Shown: positions 7,367 through 15,477 of the stretch, piece after piece
Layout: each line of letters opens with the position of its first letter
How positions within the stretch are numbered: the first letter of the stretch is position 1
Assembly: GCF_018918005.1 (NCBI RefSeq)
Contig: NZ_JAHLPR010000060.1
Location: 1 to 33,031 of the forward strand
From: Paenibacillus sp. MSJ-34
Lineage (GTDB): Bacteria; Bacillota; Bacilli; Paenibacillales; Paenibacillaceae
Direction of reading: 5' to 3'
DNA: 33,031 bases
Position numbers and translations under genes: made by a program
The notes under the pieces: model-generated
The model's input: only the letters and a program-made list of their open reading frames with translations
Database searches by the model: none
What the model was told of the DNA's origin: nothing

Positions 7367-10300
7367 CTAGAATAAAAAGCCTTGACCGTTTCCTTCATCC
7401 GCATCATCGGCTGAGGGGGATTTCCCGTTGTCAACGTTCGATAAATTCGATGCGGCAGCCGCCTCAGCCTCATATTCCGCTATTTCCACGGCTCCCGCTC
7501 TCGCCATCTCGTCTTCCGCCCCGTTGTCCCATTTGTCAATCATGTCTACATAACACTGGTAGTTATGCTTGCTGACGAACAGCGTGGTGGACACCTCAGG
7601 AGCCATATGCTGCATCTTCTCATCGGGAACGGCGGCAATCAGCTGCAGACCCATTTGCTTAATCAACCGCAGACTGGATTGAATCCGCTGCTCGTCCATT
7701 TTATTGAACGCTTCATCGAAAATGACAAGCCGCGTGCTTTTTCCGGAATATAAGTGGTGGAAGGAAGCCAGTATCGCAATATAGAACGGTGTCTGCGTCT
7801 CGCCTCCCGATTTCTCCTTCAGCACTTGCGAGAAGCGGTATTTGCCGTTGCCGGATGTTACGATAATATCGAAATCCAAGTATTGCCGATAGTCCGAGAA
7901 CTCCTCCAATTGTCCGGCCTCACCTTTGACCAGAAGATCGAACAACTCATGCAGAACCTCGGTACGATCATTGTCCGGTAATTCGAACAATGAACCCTTT
8001 TCCAAAAGCATGGGATCCATCACGGCATCATAGAAGCGCTTGTAACGTTCACTAGGGGAAACCTCAAAATGATACTTGTCGTCGGAAAAAGGAAAATGCC
8101 TCAGCGCATAGTTCAGCTCGTGAAACTCCCTACGGGCCATCTCGATCGCTTCCCTTAACCGAAAAATAAAGTGGGACTTGAACTCCTCTTCCGATTCTTT
8201 CAAAGCCGCCGCAACTTTATCCTGATATTCCGGAATATTCAGGTGTTCGATCGTTTCAAGCAGCCGATCGTAATCCTCGTTCGTGACCTTCTGGATGTCG
8301 GCGATAAAATTTTGATCGATATTATATTTTTGCCGCATTAATTGCAGCTTGTTGAACTGGCTGTCGCGCAGTGTCTGCTGACCCTTCCAGCTGCCTTCCC
8401 AATTTTGGATTTTCTGCCAAGTGGAGGCGGACGAATTGCATGCTTCTTCGTATCTTTGCATCGCTCCCGCTTCCCGCTCGCTGCCGTGCTCATTGATCCA
8501 ATTCCGCCATGCGGCTTCGTACTCTTGCACCTTAATCCGAAGCAAGTGCAGCTTTCCTTCCGCTTCGGACTTTTTCGATTCGGTTTCCGTTTGCTTTTGG
8601 AGTAAGGATCCCCATTTTTGTTGCCACTTCTGTTCATCCTTCTTCCACTGCTCATACTCCGCCTGCAGCCGCTCCGCTTCGCTGAAATCGAGACCATTCA
8701 GTTCCTCTGTCTTCTGCAATAGCATTTCCGAGCATTCGTGGATATGCCGCATCAGGCCAAGATGGTCGGCAAGCTTGGTACAGCCCGTTTCCTTCAATTT
8801 GCCGATCCATTCGGAAAGGTGTTCACCCCAAGCATACAGCATGCGCCGTTCGTCCTGGGCAGACACCAGCTCGGAGCGGCGGATTTCCAACTGGCGGGCG
8901 ATCGCTTTGGCGCCTATGAACGGAACCTCGTATTGCTCCTTGCGCATCTGCCGGGCTACCAGGTTGTTGTAAACCATGCATGATTGGGTCACCGCTGTAC
9001 GATGGTGTCGCAGTTCCTGCTCGTTTGCAGCCTTCATCACCTTGCCCAGCAAATGCTCGACGTGCGCCTGGATTACGGGATGCTCCGCCTGCAGCTCGAG
9101 TGCCAGGGAACCGGTTACGGCCGTTCCCAAATACCGCTTCTCCTTCTCCGTATCGACGAGACCGACGCCTTCCAGCCGATAGGTTCGCTTCTCCCTTTCA
9201 TAAATAGACAATGCCTCTGCGAAACATTCCGGTTCAACCAACAGATCGAAGCGCTGGGTGTTCAAATACCCTTCCACCGCATTACGCCAAAGCTCTTCCT
9301 TGAGCTCCATGTGCTCGCAAAACACCCAAACCGCCGAGCGGCCCCGCAGCCGTTCCTCCAAGATGCCCTTCAACTGGCGCACCGGTTCGGCATAGCTGCG
9401 CTTCTGCTGCTCCAGATCACGAATGATCGTTCTTAACTCTTCGATTCGAGCGTCCGTTTCACCCAGCTTTTCCTGCAACTGGTTATGTTGAACGAGCATC
9501 CTGTCACGCCACGCCGTTAGACCTTCTCCAATCTCAGCCAGATCCCGTGTCCACTCTTCTTCCTCATGGACTTCAATGATTCCGCAACGTGCCACAGCGT
9601 CAAGACGCGCCAGGCTCTCCTGATAACTGCGAAGCGTCTCCCTCTCTCCAGGCTTCCATGTCCAGTACGGATTGTCCGGCCAATCGTACAAGTTCGCCAA
9701 TAGCTGAAGCTCCCGTTCAATTTGTCTCCGATACGTGAGCAAGAGCCTCTCTCCCTCGCTCTGTTGAGCGGTGAGCCGGGCAATGTCCTCGTGCAGCTCT
9801 TTCTTGCGCTTCTCCGCAGCATGGTTCTGCCAGCGCTGGTAAGCATCCTGCTGCTTGTCCCGGGCTTCCGCCTGCAACCGGGCGGCAAGGTCAATATCAT
9901 CCGCAAGCTGTCGCAGCTCTTCTTCCAGCCGGACATTGTCCCGTTCGGTCTGCTCCAGATTCTCACTCTCGTAATCCGCTTTCAAGCGCCGGATCACATA
10001 ATCCTGCTCAATGGCAGTCTCCTTGTATTTGGCATACTGGGCATAACACTCACGTATGGATTGCAGGTGCAGCTTCTTCTCCTGAAGATGCTCCAGCTCC
10101 TGGCGATACCGTTCGTGGATCTCGAAATTTTGCCGCATCAAATCCAACTGCAGCTCTTTTCGGTCGAGTATATAATCGTAGACAAAAGCACGGATATTCT
10201 GGATCGGCTTGAACGAGAGCGCTTTGGTGAATATTGTGAAAAACCGATCATGAAGCTGTCCCATCCGGGCGAGTAAGGCTTTCTGATAGTTGGTCTTGTT

Positions 10301-10822
10301 CCTTTCAAACAAAGCCTTTTTTCCGGAGAGCCCGCTGACCCTGACGCTTTCCCCACCGTAGCGCTTGCGGAATTCGTCTCGATTGAGCAGCTGGCCGTTG
10401 GATTTGACAAACTGCAAATCATCCAACCGCCGATCTGACAAAATGAAATACTCTTCTTCCCCGGTCGTGCTTCCTCGGTATACATCAATCGCTACCCCGA
10501 CAACGAACCATTCCTTACGGTCCTCGTCCCGGAATTCAGCTGCAATATAAGTCGTAAAATCGCCGTCCCTCAAAAAGGAGCGCTCGTCGCTGCCGATTTT
10601 TCCCCTAAGATAATTGATAAAGCTGCGTTTGGCGTCATCGTGTGCAGCCGCATTGAACTTGATCATTCGATGATCAGCAACGAAAAGCACCTGCAGCGCG
10701 TCAATAATCGTCGATTTTCCCGCGGCGTTCTGTCCAGTGATCAACGTCTGTTTTCCGAATTCCAGCTCCTCGTCCTTGAAATAATGCCAGTTAATCAGAC
10801 GCAGCCGCTTCATCCATTTCAT
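7367..10822 (-). CDS. jetC: Wadjet protein JetC (SMC/MukB-like ATPase)
   Basis: The protein has 1151 residues and is the motor of the Wadjet complex. Walker A is GQNAAGKST (residues 30-38). A long coiled-coil middle, rich in Glu, Gln and Arg heptads, has a hinge-like interruption near residues 480-640. Near the C-terminus are the ABC signature KSGGETQ (about residue 1000) and Walker B VIFDEAFNKMD (about 1035). The ATP site looks complete. The start at 10822 is supported by GGAGGGAGG eight bases upstream and overlaps the end of jetB by 32 nt. The N-terminal RLRLINWHYFKDEELEFG is typical of JetC/MksF proteins. Family knowledge: it forms an SMC-like dimer with JetA (kleisin) and JetB (KITE). Confidence 0.95.
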   Translation of the reverse strand: MKWMKRLRLINWHYFKDEELEFGKQTLITGQNAAGKSTIIDALQVLFVADHRMIKFNAAAHDDAKRSFINYLRGKIGSDERSFLRDGDFTTYIAAEFRDEDRKEWFVVGVAIDVYRGSTTGEEEYFILSDRRLDDLQFVKSNGQLLNRDEFRKRYGGESVRVSGLSGKKALFERNKTNYQKALLARMGQLHDRFFTIFTKALSFKPIQNIRAFVYDYILDRKELQLDLMRQNFEIHERYRQELEHLQEKKLHLQSIRECYAQYAKYKETAIEQDYVIRRLKADYESENLEQTERDNVRLEEELRQLADDIDLAARLQAEARDKQQDAYQRWQNHAAEKRKKELHEDIARLTAQQSEGERLLLTYRRQIERELQLLANLYDWPDNPYWTWKPGERETLRSYQESLARLDAVARCGIIEVHEEEEWTRDLAEIGEGLTAWRDRMLVQHNQLQEKLGETDARIEELRTIIRDLEQQKRSYAEPVRQLKGILEERLRGRSAVWVFCEHMELKEELWRNAVEGYLNTQRFDLLVEPECFAEALSIYEREKRTYRLEGVGLVDTEKEKRYLGTAVTGSLALELQAEHPVIQAHVEHLLGKVMKAANEQELRHHRTAVTQSCMVYNNLVARQMRKEQYEVPFIGAKAIARQLEIRRSELVSAQDERRMLYAWGEHLSEWIGKLKETGCTKLADHLGLMRHIHECSEMLLQKTEELNGLDFSEAERLQAEYEQWKKDEQKWQQKWGSLLQKQTETESKKSEAEGKLHLLRIKVQEYEAAWRNWINEHGSEREAGAMQRYEEACNSSASTWQKIQNWEGSWKGQQTLRDSQFNKLQLMRQKYNIDQNFIADIQKVTNEDYDRLLETIEHLNIPEYQDKVAAALKESEEEFKSHFIFRLREAIEMARREFHELNYALRHFPFSDDKYHFEVSPSERYKRFYDAVMDPMLLEKGSLFELPDNDRTEVLHELFDLLVKGEAGQLEEFSDYRQYLDFDIIVTSGNGKYRFSQVLKEKSGGETQTPFYIAILASFHHLYSGKSTRLVIFDEAFNKMDEQRIQSSLRLIKQMGLQLIAAVPDEKMQHMAPEVSTTLFVSKHNYQCYVDMIDKWDNGAEDEMARAGAVEIAEYEAEAAAASNLSNVDNGKSPSADDADEGNGQGFLF

Positions 10823-11399
10823 CCAGCAATCCTCCCTCCGCGTTCGTCAGGTACAATTCTAGCTTATCAAGCAACGACTGCATCTCATCCGTCTGAATCA
10901 TATAGATCCAAGTATGGAACAGCTTGAACCGGGCATCATCGGAACGAATGTCGGAATCCAGCGGTTCAATCAATTGGGCCTGTACACACAATCTAACCAG
11001 CCTGTCCAATGCGGTACGGTTTACCCATTCCAGCCGGAACGTCTCGTACTTGCTGCGAATTTCATAAAGGGTAATCATAGGATAATCCGCCAGCGATAGG
11101 CCTTGCCTCTTCTCCTCATATAGTAAGCGCAGCACCAGCAGCCATAGTGTCTGTTCCCGGTCAAGCCTACGGCGAAGACGGCCATCGGGAATATGCAGAT
11201 AGACGCATTCATGCCGCTCGTCCACGACAAGTTCCCAACCAAGGAATCGATAATAGCCCTCCAACGCGGTACGGTAGCGACGAATTGTCGCATACAACTC
11301 CCGGTCCTTGTCTTTGATCAGAAGGTTAACCTCCATGAGTCGCTGGATTACTTCTTTGACCTTCGATTGTTCAGAGTCGCTCAAATCTTGAAACATCAT
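10791..11399 (-). CDS. jetB: Wadjet protein JetB (DUF4194, KITE-like)
   Basis: The protein has 202 residues of the DUF4194 family, the winged-helix KITE subunit (MksE-like) of Wadjet. It shows the expected pattern of helices and short strands, with GREQTLWLLVLRLLYEEKR-like and ITLYEIRSKYETF segments and WVNRTALDRLVRLCVQAQLI near the end. Its ribosome site (GGGGAGGAT) lies in the last codons of jetA, six bases separate the two genes, and it overlaps jetC. This tight packing suggests coupled translation and balanced subunit amounts. Confidence 0.92.
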   Translation of the reverse strand: MMFQDLSDSEQSKVKEVIQRLMEVNLLIKDKDRELYATIRRYRTALEGYYRFLGWELVVDERHECVYLHIPDGRLRRRLDREQTLWLLVLRLLYEEKRQGLSLADYPMITLYEIRSKYETFRLEWVNRTALDRLVRLCVQAQLIEPLDSDIRSDDARFKLFHTWIYMIQTDEMQSLLDKLELYLTNAEGGLLDEMDEAAASD

Positions 11400-11405
11400 G
11401 AATCG

Positions 11406-12824
11406 TTATCCTCCCCGCTCTTTACGGACAATGTCGTGATTGTGGAATCGATATCTTCCGACACTAACCGTCTGCCGCTTGCCTTGCCGGTCCAAGCTGA
11501 AACGCGAGCCACCATCCGAGCCATACAAATAAACATACCCCAGCATAAGAAATTCCTCGGCACTACTTGGAGCGAGCTCGATCAGTTCCATGCGCTTTCG
11601 GTCACCAAGCCGGGTCATGACGTAATCATCCACTTTTTTACGGGTAATGGCCTTGCGCATTTTCTCTACGTTCCTCTGTCGCAGCTCCTCCATCACGTGT
11701 GCCGGAATCGGAACCGTAACATGGGTCTCCGGCTGATGAGCCATCCTTCGGCGGCGCGGCGGCAGGAGTGACTGCTCTGACCATCCGCGAACCTGATTAA
11801 TCGCGAACAGCGAGTATTCCGCATCCTGCTTTTGCTGGCCGAGCAACTCCAGCAGACGTGTCAACCGGCGGTCCAATCCTTCATGCTGCTGACTCAAATA
11901 TCTGGCCCGGTCGTAAGAAGAACGAAGATACTGGTTATGCCGCACATCAATCTGATAGAAAATCTCTTCCAGCCCGACAAAGGTTTCTTCAATGAAGAAT
12001 AAAGCTTCCTTGACGGCATATTCCGCTTGTTCAACCGTTTCATACAGCTCGCTCTTGACGCCGTCCATTGCAGCTTCCTGCAGCAAACCCCGATCTAGGA
12101 GCCACTTCTGAACCGTATGAAGGATTTGAAAACGATAGCGCGCCACATGATCCGACGTTTTGAGCCGGTGATAGCTTTTATCTACAATTTGCGATTTATA
12201 GGTTTCAAAATGATGGTCCAGCACTTCGCGAATCGAAGTTTTTTGAACAACTGTCTCCATGTGATGCTTCATATTATTGTATAACCCAATCAATTCATGG
12301 CGAAATTGCCTTGTTACCTGTGCCGCCTCCATTACGGCGAAACAAGGGCGCATTTTGGCCTCCTCGCCGGTAAGAAGCTGATAAGTTACAAAAGCAAACC
12401 GTTGATATTCGACCGTCCGTGCTTCGCATAATTCCTGAAACACCGCAATCAGCCGGCTGGCATAATGGGGAAGTACAATATAAGCTTCGAACTGGCTGCG
12501 GGTTTCCACATCAATCCACTTCGCCCGTTCCAGCCGTCGCAGCAATGCATTGGCCTGAGCTCTGGAGACATCCTCTAACGTAAGCTGATCCTCTCTTCCA
12601 GCTCCAACCGGCTCATCCTCATCGGCAGAAATGACCATACCCGTTTCTTGTTGAGTCTCCAGCAGCTCCTGCAGCAGATCCCGCATGACTTCATAGCGAA
12701 TGCCGAACCGCTCCCTTTGCGAATGCTCGTATAAAAGCAGCAGTGCTTCCGCATATATCTTCCGATTGGAACCCGTCAGAAGATGAAATAATCCTTCCGG
12801 TACTACATCAAACAAGTTCATCAT
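11406..12824 (-). CDS. jetA: Wadjet protein JetA (kleisin-like)
   Basis: This is the first gene of the jetABCD operon, 472 residues from ATG 12824. It matches JetA: the start MMNLFDVVPEGLFHLLTGSN, helical repeats throughout, and a C-terminal winged-helix-like part ending GRYRFHNHDIVRKERGG. JetA plays the kleisin role, bridging the SMC heads of JetC and carrying JetB. The open frame reaches back to 12938, but that extension contains the TATAAT promoter box (12865-12870), so I place the start at 12824 or the adjacent ATG 12821. AAAGGG lies somewhat far upstream. Nothing suggests a broken gene. Confidence 0.92.
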   Translation of the reverse strand: MMNLFDVVPEGLFHLLTGSNRKIYAEALLLLYEHSQRERFGIRYEVMRDLLQELLETQQETGMVISADEDEPVGAGREDQLTLEDVSRAQANALLRRLERAKWIDVETRSQFEAYIVLPHYASRLIAVFQELCEARTVEYQRFAFVTYQLLTGEEAKMRPCFAVMEAAQVTRQFRHELIGLYNNMKHHMETVVQKTSIREVLDHHFETYKSQIVDKSYHRLKTSDHVARYRFQILHTVQKWLLDRGLLQEAAMDGVKSELYETVEQAEYAVKEALFFIEETFVGLEEIFYQIDVRHNQYLRSSYDRARYLSQQHEGLDRRLTRLLELLGQQKQDAEYSLFAINQVRGWSEQSLLPPRRRRMAHQPETHVTVPIPAHVMEELRQRNVEKMRKAITRKKVDDYVMTRLGDRKRMELIELAPSSAEEFLMLGYVYLYGSDGGSRFSLDRQGKRQTVSVGRYRFHNHDIVRKERGG

Positions 12825-12864
12825 ACCGCGCGCATACCCTTTCGGAGAAAAATGTCGATACTTT

Positions 12865-12870
12865 ATTATA
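12865..12870 (-). promoter_or_regulatory. jetA: -10 box of the jetABCD promoter
   Basis: TATAAT is perfect on the minus strand, about 40 nt before the chosen jetA start, in an AT-rich stretch. No convincing -35 hexamer is visible 17 bp upstream, so an activator or a weak promoter is possible. Confidence 0.5.
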
Positions 12871-12994
12871 CTAGATTTGGAAGATATGAAGTATGGTAGA
12901 ATACGGCTATTCCCTTCAATCTTAATGGCAAGCTCCATTGGTATACGGAATACTTGCCGTACAAGGCTCTCAAGTATCGGTATTAACTCCAGAA

Positions 12995-13096
12995 GAAGCA
13001 GAAAACCGGCCCCCTCGGACCGGCTGATTCAGGCTCCATATAGCTCGGCCCACCTCACCTCACAAACCGCCCGCTGCACACAAACCGCGCCACTTC
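12995..13096 (-). repeat. Dispersed 3'-end repeat, copy C, with hairpin
   Basis: This is the longest copy. On the minus strand the CAAACCGCG core appears twice in tandem (GCGCGGTTTGTG and GGGCGGTTTGTG), then a near-perfect CCGGTCC/GGCCGG stem and TTTTCTGCTTCT. It begins 18 nt after the sigK fragment and lies upstream of jetA. With copy B (5092-5170) it flanks the toxin-antitoxin and Wadjet genes in direct orientation. Confidence 0.6.
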
Positions 13097-13113
13097 CTGA
13101 CGTCGGTTCGTGT

Positions 13114-13323
13114 TCACAACGTGTTGACAATATGCGCCACCAACCGTAAATTGTGCTCGATCAGAACGTTCCGGGAATGCTGATCGCCTTCGGACATCAG
13201 CTGCAAATGCTTCGTTTCGTCTTCTTCCGCTAGCGGCTGGGGGAAAGCGTTGTTCTTGACATACGAAACGAGGAGTGACAGTTGTTTAATGAACAAAGCG
13301 ACCGCCGCAAATAATCCGGGCAA
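13114..13323 (-). pseudogene. sigK: Truncated sigK (sporulation sigma-K) N-terminal fragment
   Basis: TTG 13323 is preceded by AGGAGGT at good spacing. The 69 codons encode a clear SigK N-terminus: [20 protein letters not shown] and [20 protein letters not shown] lead to [17 protein letters not shown]. This is the pro-region plus the first part of sigma region 2. The similarity then stops, and three unrelated codons precede a stop. Full SigK is about 230 residues, so all promoter-binding regions are missing. It is probably a remnant of a second sigK copy brought in by rearrangement. The intact gene should be elsewhere if the host sporulates. The repeat follows 18 nt later. Confidence 0.8.
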
Positions 13324-13378
13324 TAAAGACACCTCCTGCTGAATCACAATAGAGCAAACTTTAACCACTTCTTTCCGA

Positions 13379-13729
13379 TCAGTTCATTCTATGTGGGCAG
13401 ATGCCTATCTGTGCCTGTACGTGGGAAAGAAACGACTTCGGGAGCAAAAAATGGTCATTGAAGCTCAATCTCAACAGACCGATTCTGTCCGGATCTTTCT
13501 GAGGATTGGCCCGGTCCAGCATGCCCGGAATGAGCAAATAGGTTGGTCCATGATGTGATCGAATGATTCGATGCGGAAATGGAGCGATCACGTTGAAATC
13601 CGTCAATTCATCTTCCGATGTCCTCTCCAGCTTGCTGTAAGCTTGATCCAAGAATCGAACGCGTCTGATATCGCATTGCCCGGCTCCAATCGGATCCAGT
13701 CCTCGGAAGTGCAAGCTTTTTTCTTCCAA
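13379..13729 (-). CDS. Unrecognised ORF, possible gene remnant
   Basis: A 116-residue open frame from TTG 13729, with no clear ribosome site. Parts look protein-like ([50 protein letters not shown]), but I do not recognise a family. It lies between two broken genes (the sigK fragment and the UPF0158 remnant), so it may itself be a remnant of a larger gene. It could also be spurious. Confidence 0.3.
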   Translation of the reverse strand: MEEKSLHFRGLDPIGAGQCDIRRVRFLDQAYSKLERTSEDELTDFNVIAPFPHRIIRSHHGPTYLLIPGMLDRANPQKDPDRIGLLRLSFNDHFLLPKSFLSHVQAQIGICPHRMN

Positions 13730-13753
13730 TTCATTTCAAGTTAATTACAAATA

Positions 13754-13789
13754 GGCGTAACTAAAATTAAGGTTCATTTTAGTTACGCC
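13754..13789. repeat. Perfect 14-bp inverted repeat
   Basis: GGCGTAACTAAAAT (13754-13767) and ATTTTAGTTACGCC (13776-13789) are exact complements around an 8-nt loop. A T-rich tail is weak on both strands. It could be a terminator for the broken UPF0158 copy on the minus strand, a protein-binding palindrome, or the end of a lost mobile element. Confidence 0.5.
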
Positions 13790-13878
13790 AAAATGTTAGA
13801 ATATAATCCGCTTTGGTTCCAAGCTCAGCTCACAGAATATGTTCAAGCTTCCCTAGCTCTTGTTTCGTGATCGGTTTA

Positions 13879-14173
13879 TCACTCAAAAGTTACTTTCACG
13901 TCTATCGATTCCAACCACTCAGCAACACGTTTGCTGATTCCGCTCTTCAATAAAAAGGTAATACCGCTCTAGTTGCTCTTTGTCGGAAGATAACTCATCT
14001 TTGAACCTTCGGAATATTTTCCTGCCGCCGCTTAATATGTGCATCAAAGTTGATTGCAGCTTTTTATCTTCAATCGTTTCTGCAAAATCAACCATATCCG
14101 CAAACCCATATTCCTCCCATGTGATACCATAGGGAAAGCCGCCGTCCGTATATCCGGCGATAAAGCTCCCCAC
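13879..14173 (-). pseudogene. UPF0158 gene, copy 2, degraded
   Basis: This is the duplicate of the gene at 2415-3053. One deletion removed most of the N-terminal extension, joining the start to FIAGYTDGGFPYGITWEEY. A second deletion joined WEEY directly to GFADMVDFAETIEDKK, removing about the first half of the UPF0158 domain; short homology (GAATAT/GGATAT) lies at that junction. An extra base near 13935 (AATCAGCAAACG against AATCGCAAACG in copy 1) then shifts the frame, so the uncorrected ORF stops at 13919. Reading past the shift restores WLESIDVKVTFE and a stop at 13879. No functional product is expected. Confidence 0.8.
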
Positions 14174-15310
14174 CTAAATCCATCGTAATTGAGCGTGCAG
14201 TTCAGCCAAATTGTCATGAAAACCCCAGCCGATATCTACTGTTTTCAAAACGATCGCTTCCAAACGATCCTCGAATTCGTCGAACAATTCGGCCATTTCA
14301 TCTTCATTCACTTGATCAATAATATCGGCATACACGGAAGCCATGCTATAATAGAAGCGTTCATCAATATCCCCGTAACTTAGGGTGAAATCGACTCCAT
14401 TTTCGACGTAGATCAGCTTCAATTCCAGACTGTACTTGACGTTCCCGGTCAATCTCTCGAATTCCGAGATCGCATTTTTCGCTTCCTGAAGCCTCAGCTT
14501 GCCGAAACCCCGTTCGGGGAAAAACTCTTTCTCTATCTTCTTGCGATACTCTTGAAAGAGAGACTCTGCCGCTTCATCGCCCAGTATTCTTACGGCAAGA
14601 AATTTCTCCATTTCTTTGCTGGCGCCATAACAAGCCTTCACCAACTCGATAAGCTGATCGTTGGTTAATTGTTTCAGGTGCTTATTCAAAGCGGATTTCG
14701 TCAGCTTCGCAGGCTTTTTTCCTACTGGCCGCTTAATCAGCGATTTAGGTATAAGCTTGTCTTTTTGCCTCTGAAGCTCATGGTTCACTTCCTCGCAGGA
14801 AAAATGTTCAGGATCGTAACCTGCTCGAACCCAGCCAATAAACTGATCTCGCTCGGGATGATTGGGAGTAAGCAGTACTTCCAGCATATGCTGATGTCCC
14901 CAAACGCCTCCCACATCTTCCTGCGGACAGCTGCGAGCCCCATCTAGACACATGGGTGCAGGATCGGAAGCTGCAGATTCGTCTATTTTGACCAATATAA
15001 TCGTGTGCCGCCAATCATCGCCAAAATCATAGACGTATGTAAACACGGAATTTTCCTCGTTAACATGGTTCTGAACTACTTCTTTCCGTGCATTCAGCAC
15101 CTCGCGATCTTCCATATGTTCGAATGTCGGGTTAGGCAGCCCAATCACCCTCTCGTTCACATGAAATTCGTACAGATGGCAATTTTCCCATCCCATGACC
15201 ACTTGGATGATTTTGTGAAGCTGATGAAACGTCACACCCGGATGAAACTGAAATTCCCGCCAAATCTTCGGGGCAATCTCACCCAGTTCGATTCTGCAAG
15301 TATAAACCAT
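14174..15310 (-). CDS. Plasmid pRiA4b ORF-3 family protein, copy 2
   Basis: The protein has 378 residues and is collinear with copy 1 at 3066-4199 from MVYTCRIELGEIAPKIWREF to the shared ending LAELHAQLRWI. Family motifs (VMGWENCHLYEF, YVYDFGDDWRHT, MCLDGARSCPQEDVGG) are present. AAAGGGGG precedes the ATG. Most differences are conservative and the frame is intact, which suggests that selection still acts on it although its neighbour UPF0158 is broken. The duplicated block extends upstream to about 15390 (shared ACCCATTGTAATTCC). Confidence 0.87.
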   Translation of the reverse strand: MVYTCRIELGEIAPKIWREFQFHPGVTFHQLHKIIQVVMGWENCHLYEFHVNERVIGLPNPTFEHMEDREVLNARKEVVQNHVNEENSVFTYVYDFGDDWRHTIILVKIDESAASDPAPMCLDGARSCPQEDVGGVWGHQHMLEVLLTPNHPERDQFIGWVRAGYDPEHFSCEEVNHELQRQKDKLIPKSLIKRPVGKKPAKLTKSALNKHLKQLTNDQLIELVKACYGASKEMEKFLAVRILGDEAAESLFQEYRKKIEKEFFPERGFGKLRLQEAKNAISEFERLTGNVKYSLELKLIYVENGVDFTLSYGDIDERFYYSMASVYADIIDQVNEDEMAELFDEFEDRLEAIVLKTVDIGWGFHDNLAELHAQLRWI

Positions 15311-15477
15311 TATCGCCTGTTCCCCCTTTCGCTATTCCATATAATATAGAAATAAACCCACCGTACCCTCGAGGGAATTACAATGGGTCACGACCGGTTG
15401 GATCGATGTTGACACGACACCTTCCATCCCATGTGCATCTGCCAATATTATACCATATTCATTAAATATCGCGCTTT

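Noticed and set aside
8421-8972. Plus-strand ORF of 183 residues opposite jetC
   Set aside because: It is Ser/Arg/Cys-rich antisense shadow within the coiled-coil gene, with no ribosome site.
13114-13323. Active sigma factor or skin-element junction
   Set aside because: Only the first 69 codons remain, the break is not at the usual skin site, and no recombinase gene lies nearby.
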